The notes: generated from the letters alone by a model not told the origin. Shown: positions 8,387 through 16,134, counted from the first letter of the stretch. The stretch is DNA of 44,843 nt from Saprospiraceae bacterium (GCA_021604865.1 BQJU01000058.1:1-44843); one strand, 5' to 3'. Program-made: numbers and translations.

Positions 8387-8971
8387 ATGAGAAAATCACA
8401 GCTTTCTACCCGACAGCTATTGGCGGGTATTGAAAATGATGATCAGCGGATCATCGACACTTTTTATGTACATCTTTATGCCAAAGCGCAGGCCGTATTG
8501 TGCCGCCAGGTAGGACCGGGTAGTCGCGAAGATTTGGCTTTTGAAGATTGTTTTAGTTCTGCTTTTTTAACCATTATCAAAAAGGTACGCGAGGGTATTT
8601 ACCGCGAGGGTAACTTCCAGGCTTTTGCCATTGGTGTGGTGAAAAATTGCTACCGAAGTGCTTTGCGCAAAATGCGCCGTCAGGCGTGGACAGATCTGGA
8701 GGATGTGCCGGAATTTCCGGAAGTAACCCCTTACCATATCCCCGATGCTAAAACCTGTTTTACCGAGCTGGATCACCCCCGCCTTTGGATTTGGTTTATA
8801 CAATTAGAGCCCGCCGAAAAACAATTGTTGGATTATCGCATTCAAGGCTATCAACATGACGAAATCGCACCGCTGGTGGGACTGGCACCGGGTACGGTTC
8901 GCAATCGATTTGCTGGCTTGGTGAAGAGTGCTAAGTGTATTGTTGGGGAGAGGGGGAAGTCGGCGGCGTAG
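8387..8971 (+). CDS. ECF-type RNA polymerase sigma factor
   Basis: 194 aa from the ATG at 8387. An in-frame ATG at 8306 would add 27 residues that do not resemble the family. Region 2 is the helix set around LLAGIENDDQRIIDTFY and FEDCFSSAFLTIIKKVREG, followed by AFAIGVVKNCYRSALRK. Region 4 is LEPAEKQLLDYRIQGYQHDEIAPLVGLAPGTVRNRF, a helix-turn-helix that would read the -35 element. No anti-sigma factor or membrane partner is next to it, so its signal is unknown. It lies on the opposite strand between the two CRISPR modules and may or may not be related to them. Confidence 0.75.
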   Translation: MRKSQLSTRQLLAGIENDDQRIIDTFYVHLYAKAQAVLCRQVGPGSREDLAFEDCFSSAFLTIIKKVREGIYREGNFQAFAIGVVKNCYRSALRKMRRQAWTDLEDVPEFPEVTPYHIPDAKTCFTELDHPRLWIWFIQLEPAEKQLLDYRIQGYQHDEIAPLVGLAPGTVRNRFAGLVKSAKCIVGERGKSAA

Positions 8972-9005
8972 AGTGGGTTTTGATATTTAATGTTGTTGTT
9001 GATTG

Positions 9006-9460
9006 GGATTGGATAATTCGTAATTGGGTTGATAAAATGAAAATAGGTGCTTGGTAGCTGGCGCAAAATGTCTGGTATTTGTAGCAAGTTTTGAACGTTG
9101 GGGCTTTCTTTAATCGGGCATCTTCATTTTCTTTTGGTGGCAAAACAAAACGAAGCAAAAGAAAACCACCGGCTGGCAAATTGAACTAAAAAAAGCTGTC
9201 TTGTAGGCTGAAGAAATAAAACTCGCTTTGGGCATTTTTGCTGACTTGGTCCTTTCTGATTGTTGATTTTATTCGATTTGATGGTTCATTTGGTTGAGCT
9301 CAAGCACTATTTCTTATAACCACTTCGGTTACAGCTTTTTTCTTAACGCTCAATTCACCTAGGCCGGAACCTGCCCGCGCAGTATGCTTTTGTACAAATT
9401 GATCAGAATAAGAGACTAGCTAGGTCATTAGGTTGCAATTCAAGTTCCCCCTAATTTTGA
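9006..9460. repeat. Tandem repeat, copy 1 of about 2.5 (455 bp)
   Basis: Starts at GGATTGGATAATTCG and runs to the next occurrence at 9461. Nearly identical to copy 2 apart from scattered substitutions and a 35-bp insertion there. The unit contains a CTTTTGGTGGCAAAAC segment, a small hairpin TAACCacttcGGTTA, and a conserved CACCTAGGCCGGAACCTGCCC patch. The short minus-strand reading frame inside it (beginning MPAGGFLLLR) looks spurious. Confidence 0.9.
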
Positions 9461-9950
9461 GGATTGGATGATTCGAAATTGGGTTGATAAAATGAAAATA
9501 GGTGCTTGGTAGCTGGCGCAAAATGTCTGGTATTTGTAGGTAATTTTGAACGTTGGGGCTTTCTTTAATCGGGCATCTTCATTTTCTTTTGGTGGCAAAA
9601 CAAAACGAAGCAAAAGAAAACCACCGGCTGGCAAATTGAGCTAAAAAAAGCTGTCCTGTAGGATGAAGAAATAAAACTCGCTTTGGGCATTTTTGCTGAC
9701 TTGGTCCTTTCTGATTGTTGATTTTATTCGATTTGATGGTTCATTTGGTTAAGCTCAAGCACTATTTCTTATAACCACTTCGGTTACAGCTTTTTTCTTA
9801 ACGCTCAATTCACCTAGGCCGGAACCTGCCCGCGCCTTCGCGTAGCCGCTATGGCAGAGCGAGGCCGCGCAGTATGCTTTTGTACAAATTGATCAGAATA
9901 AGAGACTAGCTAGGTCATTAGGTTGCAATTCAAGTTCCCCTTAATTTTGA
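9461..9950. repeat. Tandem repeat, copy 2 (490 bp, carries an insertion)
   Basis: Same unit as copy 1, starting GGATTGGATGATTCG, with 35 extra bases at 9836-9870. The high identity between copies points to a recent duplication or ongoing gene conversion. Lies between the sigma factor and the Can2-like gene. Confidence 0.9.
9836..9870. mobile_element. 35-bp palindromic insertion flanked by a 6-bp duplication
   Basis: Present in repeat copy 2 and absent from copy 1 at the same point. The inserted bases form an imperfect hairpin (GCCTTCGC ... GCC-GCTAT-GGC ... GCGAGGC). CCGCGC occurs on both sides (9830-9835 and 9865-9870) but only once in copy 1, as expected for a target-site duplication. It carries no gene, so if mobile it would move in trans, like a very small MITE or REP-type element. 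Confidence 0.55.
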
Positions 9951-10171
9951 GGATTGGATAATTCGAAATTGGGTTGATAAAATGAAAATAGGTGCTTGGT
10001 AGCTGACGCAAAATGTCTGGTATTTGTAGGAAGTTTTGAAGGTTGTGTCTTTCTTTAATCGGACATCTTCATTTTCTTTTGGTGGCAAAAGTAAACGAAG
10101 CAAAAGAAAACCACCGGCTGGCAAATTGAGCTAAAAAAAGCTGTCCTGTAGGATGAAGAAATAAAACTCGC
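9951..10171. repeat. Tandem repeat, copy 3 (truncated to 221 bp)
   Basis: Begins GGATTGGATAATTCG and follows the unit up to ATAAAACTCGC, then diverges 42 bp before the end of the Can2-like gene (10214). It has more substitutions than copies 1 and 2, so it is probably the older or less converted copy. Confidence 0.85.
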
Positions 10172-10213
10172 CACTACTTTCTGGATTGCTTTTCCAATTT
10201 CAATACCAGATAG

Positions 10214-11377
10214 CTAGCCAGATGCCAGCTCTTGTAAATAGATCGGAAATTCCTCCAACATTCCCTTGCGGTCAAACAATTTTATGCGGTGCAAACTAGC
10301 ACGATTGGCGTAGGGCTTTCTGAGTTGACCCTTGCCGTCTCGGAGGTTGGAGAGGGTGAGGAAAATAGCAGTGACGCGCTGGCCGAATTCCATACGAAGG
10401 GCTGCCAGTTTGTAGATGGATTCTTCAAATTGAGCTTTGATGGAATCCCGTCGAAGCCCCGTTTTGCATTCCACTACATACAAGGTATTTTGCAAGGTAA
10501 ACATCAGGTCAAATTCATTGGGTACTTCAACACCCTGAGGGTTGTTGCGGCCTACTTTTACCTGAAACCGGATATATTCAGTGGGCAATTGCAAATACTG
10601 TTGCACCTGAAGGTAGGTCCATTCTTCCAGCCAGCCTCCGGTAAGGTATCGAATTTCACGTTTTTGCAGGGCACCTTCCACGGAAGGATGGTAGGCAATT
10701 TGCTTTAGGAAAGGCTGCATTTCCGGCAAAAGGGGAATTTCAAAATCTGGCTTTTGTTGTTTGCCGTTATATCTACCACGTAAGGTCTCCATCATCTTAG
10801 CGAAAGCCTTCTTTTGGGTTCCATCTATTAAAAAGTGAGGAAAAATGGACGAGGTGTAATTGGCGGTTTGATGCAAATCCTGTTCATTGCATTGTTCCAT
10901 CACCTTGATGCCATAACTGGTCAGGTATTCGGCCAGGGTAATGCGGTAGGTGATGGGCCGCTGCTGAAAGGCTTGCTCGGGGAAGATCTGTGCAAAAGCA
11001 TTACCACCGATTGGAATGTAAAAAATGCTGCTACGTTCCGCAAAAGCGGGTCGGGTAAAATAATCATATAGCCCGATCGACATGACCTTGGTGCCGCTGG
11101 TCAAATTGACATAAACATGGTCGGCCTGGCGGAGAATAGGGAGCTTTTCGAGCTGTTGCCGGATGTGGTGCGGGTTGTCAGCTACGACTTCGGTTTTTGT
11201 GAAGCTGGAAGCCTTTAAACCAGTAGCAGCAAGGATATGTGTCAGCCGCTGGCGCTCTTCCATCTGTGGCGTGGTGACAAAAACATAGTGAGTGATTTGC
11301 CGAAAGGCAGTATCCCTAATTAGAAATACATTGGGCACAGTTTGGTCCCCTACCAGACTGACGAGTACTTTGGTCAT
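10214..11377 (-). CDS. Can2/Card1-type CARF-domain nuclease
   Basis: 387 aa. Ancillary effector of type III CRISPR: a cyclic oligoadenylate made by Cas10 binds the CARF domain and switches on a DNA/RNA nuclease. CARF is at about residues 1-150 with the ligand-loop motif NLTSGTKVMSIGLY at 91-104. A linker or winged-helix part follows. The C-terminal PD-(D/E)xK nuclease has LTGGWLEEW at 245-253, NEFD ending at Asp290, and VVECK with Glu303 and Lys305, so all catalytic positions are present. A single CARF plus a single nuclease matches the homodimeric Can2/Card1 (DUF1887) group rather than Can1. Characterised members mostly use cA4; the ligand here is inferred. It lies 87 bp downstream of the second cas6 on the same strand. 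Confidence 0.88.
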   Translation of the reverse strand: MTKVLVSLVGDQTVPNVFLIRDTAFRQITHYVFVTTPQMEERQRLTHILAATGLKASSFTKTEVVADNPHHIRQQLEKLPILRQADHVYVNLTSGTKVMSIGLYDYFTRPAFAERSSIFYIPIGGNAFAQIFPEQAFQQRPITYRITLAEYLTSYGIKVMEQCNEQDLHQTANYTSSIFPHFLIDGTQKKAFAKMMETLRGRYNGKQQKPDFEIPLLPEMQPFLKQIAYHPSVEGALQKREIRYLTGGWLEEWTYLQVQQYLQLPTEYIRFQVKVGRNNPQGVEVPNEFDLMFTLQNTLYVVECKTGLRRDSIKAQFEESIYKLAALRMEFGQRVTAIFLTLSNLRDGKGQLRKPYANRASLHRIKLFDRKGMLEEFPIYLQELASG

Positions 11378-11464
11378 TTACCAAAGATAAAAAAAAGCAC
11401 CGACCAATAACCCGTAGGCTATCGGCCGGCCACCAAAGACATAAGCGTTTACCGAGCTACGTTT

Positions 11465-12160
11465 TTAAGAAGCCTGTTGTAGTGGGGATTGGCTTTCGTT
11501 TGAGCTCTGTGTTTTTAGTTGCCGAATAACACCAAAACCGCTACTCACACAATTGCCACAACCGATGTATTCAGGTAAAAAGAGGTTGGTGTAAAAACTG
11601 AGATCAAAACATTGAAAATCAATGCCTTGCCAGTTTAATTGCTTTGATTTTTTGAGGGTCAATTGCTGAATTTGAATCTGGGCCGCAGCTTGCTGGCCAA
11701 TGCCTTTGGTTAGGGTGACCAGATGGTTATTGAGTAGTTTTTTGAGCATTTCCAGTCGACCTGCATTCGTCTTTATTTGATGATAACGTTCATAGTTTTC
11801 AGGATTAAAAGCCTGGTAATTGTATAAATTATAGGGTCTGTATGTGCCAGATTCATTTATTGGGAATTGTAATAAACGCCTGTCTGCCAAGGGAAATGGA
11901 AGACAGGTATCACTTTGATCCAATGCCTGATTTAGCAAACTAGCTTCCTGCCCCAATACCAATAACATGGGCCGGTATTCACCGAAGTAGTAACGAACCT
12001 TAAATTGAAAGCGTGGATAATGCTTGGATTTGGCATTACGAATGCCGGGCAGTTGCCGACCGTCGCTCCATTTGGCGAGAAATTTTTGTCGAAATTGGCT
12101 CAACTCCCAGGGAGCGATACCGTCTTCGAAAACGAGGTGAAGTACATCAAGGTTTTGCAT
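11465..12160 (-). CDS. cas6: Second Cas6-family endonuclease (divergent copy)
   Basis: 231 aa from the ATG at 12160. A TTG at 12187 is also in frame but falls inside a likely promoter -7 box. Same architecture as the cas6 at 408-1178: RFQFKVRYYFGEYRPMLLVL, then YNLYNYQAFNPENYERY, then the strand CFDLSFYTNLFLPEY and the glycine loop GCGNCVSSGFGVI. Identity to copy 1 is low outside these blocks, so the copies are not a recent duplication. KHYPRFQ holds a histidine at the position of the His-rich segment of copy 1. It is probably transcribed with the Can2-like gene, forming a satellite locus. It may process a different repeat family. Confidence 0.8.
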   Translation of the reverse strand: MQNLDVLHLVFEDGIAPWELSQFRQKFLAKWSDGRQLPGIRNAKSKHYPRFQFKVRYYFGEYRPMLLVLGQEASLLNQALDQSDTCLPFPLADRRLLQFPINESGTYRPYNLYNYQAFNPENYERYHQIKTNAGRLEMLKKLLNNHLVTLTKGIGQQAAAQIQIQQLTLKKSKQLNWQGIDFQCFDLSFYTNLFLPEYIGCGNCVSSGFGVIRQLKTQSSNESQSPLQQAS

Positions 12161-12184
12161 TTGTTCATTATGTCTTTGATGTTT

Positions 12185-12192
12185 CAAATTTA
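12185..12192 (-). promoter_or_regulatory. Candidate -7 box for cas6 copy 2
   Basis: Minus-strand TAAATTTG matches the Bacteroidota TAnnTTTG -7 consensus. No clear TTG sits 19-21 bases upstream, so the -33 side is weak. If real, transcription would start close to 12178 and the ATG at 12160 would be the start codon. Confidence 0.35.
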
Positions 12193-12330
12193 CCCGATGT
12201 AGCCAGCCGGAACGGAGACATTTATTTGTATTTATTTTTATAAAAAACGAGAATTTATTTGATAATTTTTATAATTTTAACTGATAATCAGCCTATTAAG
12301 AAAGACCATTATTTTATAAAATTATTCACA

Positions 12331-13776
12331 TTGGCAAAATTATACCAATTACTCCAGCAGCTAAAGCCAACAGAATTTTCACTTTTGGAGCAGTTTTTGG
12401 CTTCGCCCTATTTTGTAAGCTCTCCTCATCCTTTACTATTATTTGATTACCTGAAGGGGCTGCATCCAAACTATGAGCGGGTGGATAAAATGGAAATTGC
12501 CAGTGTTTTATTTCCTGAATACAAGGACGATCGTTCCTTTATCAATCAGCGTTACAGTGAGCTTAGTCGCTTGATTGAAACTTTTCTGGCCGTCGAAATT
12601 TTCAAAAAAGATCATTATTTAAATAGAACAGCCCGTCGGAAAGCTCTTTTTGAACAACAGCTGTATCAAATTTTTCAAAAGAGTTGTCAAAAACAATTAC
12701 GGTTACTTGGATCGCCGAAGTATTATAATGCCCAGGCTTTTTTGACGGCTTTTGAAGTATATACGGACCTTTATGATCATCCTTCCCGTATTAGTCATGA
12801 AACGGGTGCAGAAACATACGATCAGCTAGACCATTACCTGGATTTATTCCTGATCAGTGAAAAACTAAAAAGCTTCTGCGACTTTTATGCCCAGCAACTG
12901 ACTTACGATCGAAGCGATCAACTTCGCATGGTAGAGGGTGTATTGCAAGCCGCCATTAGTTTAAAAAGCCAATATGTACAGATTGAATTGTTATATGAGC
13001 TTTGCCTTTTACTTCAGCAAGAATTTTCTGAGCACCATCTGGATAAAGTGTATCAGTTGTTTATTACCAAAGGTTCACAGTTGGCTAAAACCGATCAGGC
13101 TTTTATGCTGCAAAAGCTGGTTTCCATACTAAATAAGGCTTTAAATATTGATCGCAAATTTGTTACAAACCTTTTCGAGTTGTTCCAATACGGAGACCAG
13201 AATGAGTTATTGATTCTCAATGGCAAAGTGACTGATTCTACACTCTTCAATATTTGTACAGTTGGTGGGTTTCAGAAGGCCGATCTATGGACTCAAAACC
13301 TTATCCGCCGCTACAGTCCCTTTTTATCACCTGACACCCGTCGGGAATCAAGCCTATTGGCTCATGCCTTATTACAATTTCACCAAAATAACTATAACCA
13401 AGCCCATGAGCTCCTCCAACAGATTCCGAGAAAGGGAATGCACTATAAATTGCGCATCCGAACGCTTGATGTGCGTTGTTTGTTGGGGGCACACATCAAA
13501 GACCCCAAAAGTCATCTTTTGGAAACCTTGCTCTCCGGATTATCGGCTTTTCGTCGTTTCTTAAATCGAGAGCCAGAACTATCTGATAATCGTAAAAACC
13601 AATACCGTGCTTTTTGCAAAATGGCCAAAAAAATGGCCATGCTCCGGTCTATCAACTGGCAAGACAAAGATGCCAAAGCCAGCTTCAAAAAAGCATTGGC
13701 CGAGGAAAAGAAAATCGTATTGCGCCCCTGGCTGGAGGATTTGCTGGAAGAAGATGGAAAGAGTGAGCCGGTTTGA
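12331..13776 (+). CDS. Unrecognised helical protein
   Basis: 481 aa from the TTG at 12331 (reading AKLYQLLQQLKPTEF). An earlier TTG at 12259 gives 505 aa with a poor N-terminus, and no ATG exists before the clearly conserved-looking part. I do not recognise a domain. The protein is predicted almost wholly helical, rich in Leu, Gln and Lys, with repeated helix pairs and no signal peptide or membrane segment. The N-terminal motif LEQFLASPYF and the overall helical-repeat look suggest a cytoplasmic scaffold or TPR-like solenoid. It is divergent from cas6 copy 2, but its composition resembles the neighbouring chromosomal genes, so it need not belong to the CRISPR region. Confidence 0.6.
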   Translation: MAKLYQLLQQLKPTEFSLLEQFLASPYFVSSPHPLLLFDYLKGLHPNYERVDKMEIASVLFPEYKDDRSFINQRYSELSRLIETFLAVEIFKKDHYLNRTARRKALFEQQLYQIFQKSCQKQLRLLGSPKYYNAQAFLTAFEVYTDLYDHPSRISHETGAETYDQLDHYLDLFLISEKLKSFCDFYAQQLTYDRSDQLRMVEGVLQAAISLKSQYVQIELLYELCLLLQQEFSEHHLDKVYQLFITKGSQLAKTDQAFMLQKLVSILNKALNIDRKFVTNLFELFQYGDQNELLILNGKVTDSTLFNICTVGGFQKADLWTQNLIRRYSPFLSPDTRRESSLLAHALLQFHQNNYNQAHELLQQIPRKGMHYKLRIRTLDVRCLLGAHIKDPKSHLLETLLSGLSAFRRFLNREPELSDNRKNQYRAFCKMAKKMAMLRSINWQDKDAKASFKKALAEEKKIVLRPWLEDLLEEDGKSEPV

Positions 13777-13856
13777 CCCACTCCCCCATCTCGTTCAGGA
13801 GATAAGAAGCTGCCTTATTCGGGCAGTCTCCCCATCATTTGCATCTTTCTGAAAAC

Positions 13857-14036
13857 CTACAGATCTACAATCTCCTCATGCCCAATCAGGCTTTCATCAT
13901 CCGGTGGTGGCGGATTCTCATTACCGTCTCCTCCTTTGAGGTGTTGTGTCTCTTCTTCTGATAATTCCCGAGCTTTGAATTGATCCATAGCTCCGCCATT
14001 CGGCCCATCGGCCGTTACCGCTTTTTGCGTTCTCAT
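13857..14036 (-). CDS. GG-leader-like small peptide (putative precursor)
   Basis: 59 aa. Residues 18-36 read DQFKARELSEEETQHLKGG: an amphipathic leader ending in Gly-Gly like those cut by peptidase C39 transporters and seen in Bacteroidota natural-product precursors. The remaining 23 residues are acidic with a PPPP run and no cysteine, serine- or threonine-rich core. The ATG at 14036 is used; Met17 is another possible start and would leave a 20-residue leader typical of this type. No maturation enzyme or C39 ABC transporter is adjacent. Alternatively it is just a small acidic protein; the precursor call rests on the leader pattern. Confidence 0.5.
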   Translation of the reverse strand: MRTQKAVTADGPNGGAMDQFKARELSEEETQHLKGGDGNENPPPPDDESLIGHEEIVDL

Positions 14037-14305
14037 AGTAGTATGAATTAAAGTTGAAAAGCTTGGCTCCTTTTGGGTTTTGGCAAAGCTCCGCCAGGCA
14101 ACTTACTCATCATAAGCTACTCATTGTGTATGCTTTATCCGCAAAAACCCCAAAATAAAACCTGTCAACTACTAATGGTCAGCAAGCGGGGAAAATGTCA
14201 TTAAGGGTTATCTATAAATGAATACTTATTGTCTGAGAGCATGTTTGGAAGGAATGGAATATTTGATGTGCGGATGTTCCGAAATACAAATGGATATTAC
14301 GCCAC

Positions 14306-14335
14306 ATCACCTTTCACTTTATCACCTTTCACTTT
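14306..14335. repeat. Two-copy 15-bp tandem repeat
   Basis: ATCACCTTTCACTTT occurs twice back to back, immediately before the candidate -7 box TATCTTTG. It is in the position of a promoter spacer or regulator site for the gene at 14431. Confidence 0.6.
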
Positions 14336-14342
14336 ATCTTTG
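14335..14342 (+). promoter_or_regulatory. Candidate -7 box for the serine hydrolase gene
   Basis: TATCTTTG matches TAnnTTTG. No TTG -33 element is evident within the 15-bp duplication upstream. A start near 14348 would give a leader of about 80 bases. Confidence 0.35.
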
Positions 14343-14430
14343 GATAAAAATGGATGTTTTGGCCTTTAAACTATTAATGCAACCCCCTCCCCTATCCCCT
14401 TGTCCTTAAATCAAAAAAAACACTCAACAA

Positions 14431-16134
14431 ATGAAAGTTACCAACTCACTGTTTTCAGCTGTGCTACTCACTTTTCTGACGCTTCATCTTTCTGCCCAAA
14501 AATACCCGCCTGTAAAACTGAATGTCGATGAACCGGAAAAGCTTGATGACTATATCCAACACTATATGGCCGAGGCTGGGGTACCGGGTTTGGGTCTGGC
14601 GATAGTGAGTGGTGATGAATTGGTATACTATAAGGGTTACGGCGTGCGCAGTATGGATACCAGAGAAAAGGTGGATGATAACACTATTTTTGCGGCGGCG
14701 TCATTGAGTAAACCTTTGTTTGCTTATGGGGTATTGAAATTGATGGAAGCGGGTAAGATCGATCTGGATAAACCCTTATTTCAATATCTGGAATATGAGG
14801 ATTTGAAACACGATGATCGCTATAAAAAGATTACGGCACGTATGGTGATGAGCCATTCCAGTGGCTTGCCTAACTGGCGGCGGGGTCAACTCGATTTTTC
14901 GAATGATCCGGGCACACAATTTGGTTATTCGGGAGAGGGATTTGTATACTTAATGCGGGTGGTTGAAAAGATAACCGGGCAAAATATGCAGGATTTTATG
15001 CAGGAGACCGTACTGCAACCGCTAGGCATGACACGCAGCAGTTATGTGTGGAAGCCTGATTTTGAAGCCAATGTAGCCATTCCACATGATGATCTGGGAC
15101 ATACCTACTCACCCAGCAGGTATGACGCGGCTAATAGCGCCTATTCTCTGCTGACTACGGCTGTGGATTATAGCATATTTATCCGCGCCATCCTCCATGC
15201 TAAGGGACTCAAACCACAAACGATCCAGGCGATGCTCAAACATGAGATCAGCGTCACCAAGGAAGGAGATGAGGAACATGGTGGGCTATTCTGGGGGCTT
15301 GGTTTAGGTCTGCAAGAAACCTCCGACGGTCCGGCTTTTTGGCATTGGGGCGATAATGGGATGTTTAAATGTTTTGTGATCGCCTATCCGGGGCAAAAGG
15401 TGGGCATGGTGTATTTTACCAATAGTGCTTCGGGGCTTGGCATCGCCAAGGAAATTGTGCAGGGGGTGCTTGGTGGCAATTATCCTTCTATCCGCTGGCT
15501 GGATTATTCGGGACCGGAATTGCCTGCCTTCAAATTATTGAGAGCCCTGGCGAAAGAGGATTTCAAAGTAGCCATACGTCCCTATCTGGCGAAAAATGGC
15601 CTGCATCAGGATACGGCCTTACTTAATGAGCGTACCACAAATCGAATGGGCTATAATCTGCTCACACTGGGTAAAATTGAAGCGGCGCAGGAAATACTTC
15701 GGATGAATATGCTGGCTTACCCTGAATCGGCCAATGTATATGATAGCTACGGGGAGGCTTTATTGCGCAATGGTCAACTCAAAGAAGCAGCCGAATATTA
15801 TGGGAAAGCGGCCAAAATGGACCCTAATAATGAAGCGGCCAAAACCATCGCCTACCAACTGACTGAGGGCAACAAAAAAGGCAATAAAACTTTTATCCTG
15901 GGGGCTTATCCGAATGCCAAACAGGTGTCGCTGGTGGGCAGTTTTAATGGCTGGAATAGACTTACGTATCCGATGGTGTGGGAAAATGGGCAATGGATTG
16001 CTCGACTGGATCTGGAACCGGGTAAGTATACGTACCAATTTGTCGTGGATGGGGTTTCGATTTTGGACCCGAAAAATGAGGAGACGGAGTATGAGGGAGG
16101 CCGGCATCGTTCGGTGATGGAAGTGAAAGAGTAG
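14431..16134 (+). CDS. Secreted serine hydrolase with TPR and CBM48-like C-terminus
   Basis: 567 aa. Signal peptide at residues 1-22 (hydrophobic stretch ending LSAQ). Residues 30-345 are a class C beta-lactamase-fold serine hydrolase: nucleophile motif S91-L-S-K94, tyrosine motif Y166-S-G, and H305-W-G replacing the KTG box. These proteins are usually peptidases, esterases or D-amino-acid hydrolases, and the substrate cannot be read from sequence. A tetratricopeptide segment lies around residues 395-455 (AAQEILRMNMLAYPES, then AAEYYGKAAKMDPNNEAA). The last 100 residues (VSLVGSFNGWNRLTYPM, then GKYTYQFVVDG) are a CBM48/AMPK-type glycogen-binding fold. The three-part fusion is uncommon. Single gene. 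Confidence 0.85.
   Translation: MKVTNSLFSAVLLTFLTLHLSAQKYPPVKLNVDEPEKLDDYIQHYMAEAGVPGLGLAIVSGDELVYYKGYGVRSMDTREKVDDNTIFAAASLSKPLFAYGVLKLMEAGKIDLDKPLFQYLEYEDLKHDDRYKKITARMVMSHSSGLPNWRRGQLDFSNDPGTQFGYSGEGFVYLMRVVEKITGQNMQDFMQETVLQPLGMTRSSYVWKPDFEANVAIPHDDLGHTYSPSRYDAANSAYSLLTTAVDYSIFIRAILHAKGLKPQTIQAMLKHEISVTKEGDEEHGGLFWGLGLGLQETSDGPAFWHWGDNGMFKCFVIAYPGQKVGMVYFTNSASGLGIAKEIVQGVLGGNYPSIRWLDYSGPELPAFKLLRALAKEDFKVAIRPYLAKNGLHQDTALLNERTTNRMGYNLLTLGKIEAAQEILRMNMLAYPESANVYDSYGEALLRNGQLKEAAEYYGKAAKMDPNNEAAKTIAYQLTEGNKKGNKTFILGAYPNAKQVSLVGSFNGWNRLTYPMVWENGQWIARLDLEPGKYTYQFVVDGVSILDPKNEETEYEGGRHRSVMEVKE

Larger units (their letters stand above)
13777..14430. other. Intergenic region holding a small peptide gene and promoter
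   Basis: Contains a weak hairpin CTGCC/GGCAG at 13810-13826 that may end the upstream transcript, the 59-aa GG-leader-like peptide gene on the minus strand (13857-14036), one arm of a dispersed element (GAGAGCATGTTTGGAAGG near 14235-14252), a 15-bp tandem duplication at 14306-14335, and a candidate -7 box TATCTTTG at 14335-14342 for the downstream serine hydrolase. Confidence 0.6.

Noticed and set aside
8931-10124. Three similar minus-strand reading frames (64-82 aa, starting MPAGGFLLLR) in the tandem repeats
   Set aside because: They arise simply because the DNA unit is repeated; low-complexity composition, no start signals, and the downstream parts differ between copies. They look like spurious frames.
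14306-14335. Repeat considered as a CRISPR remnant
   Set aside because: The two 15-bp copies are directly adjacent with no spacer; a simple tandem duplication.
14218-14409. 63-aa plus-strand reading frame upstream of the serine hydrolase
   Set aside because: It runs through the tandem duplication and the candidate promoter, and has no recognisable protein features.
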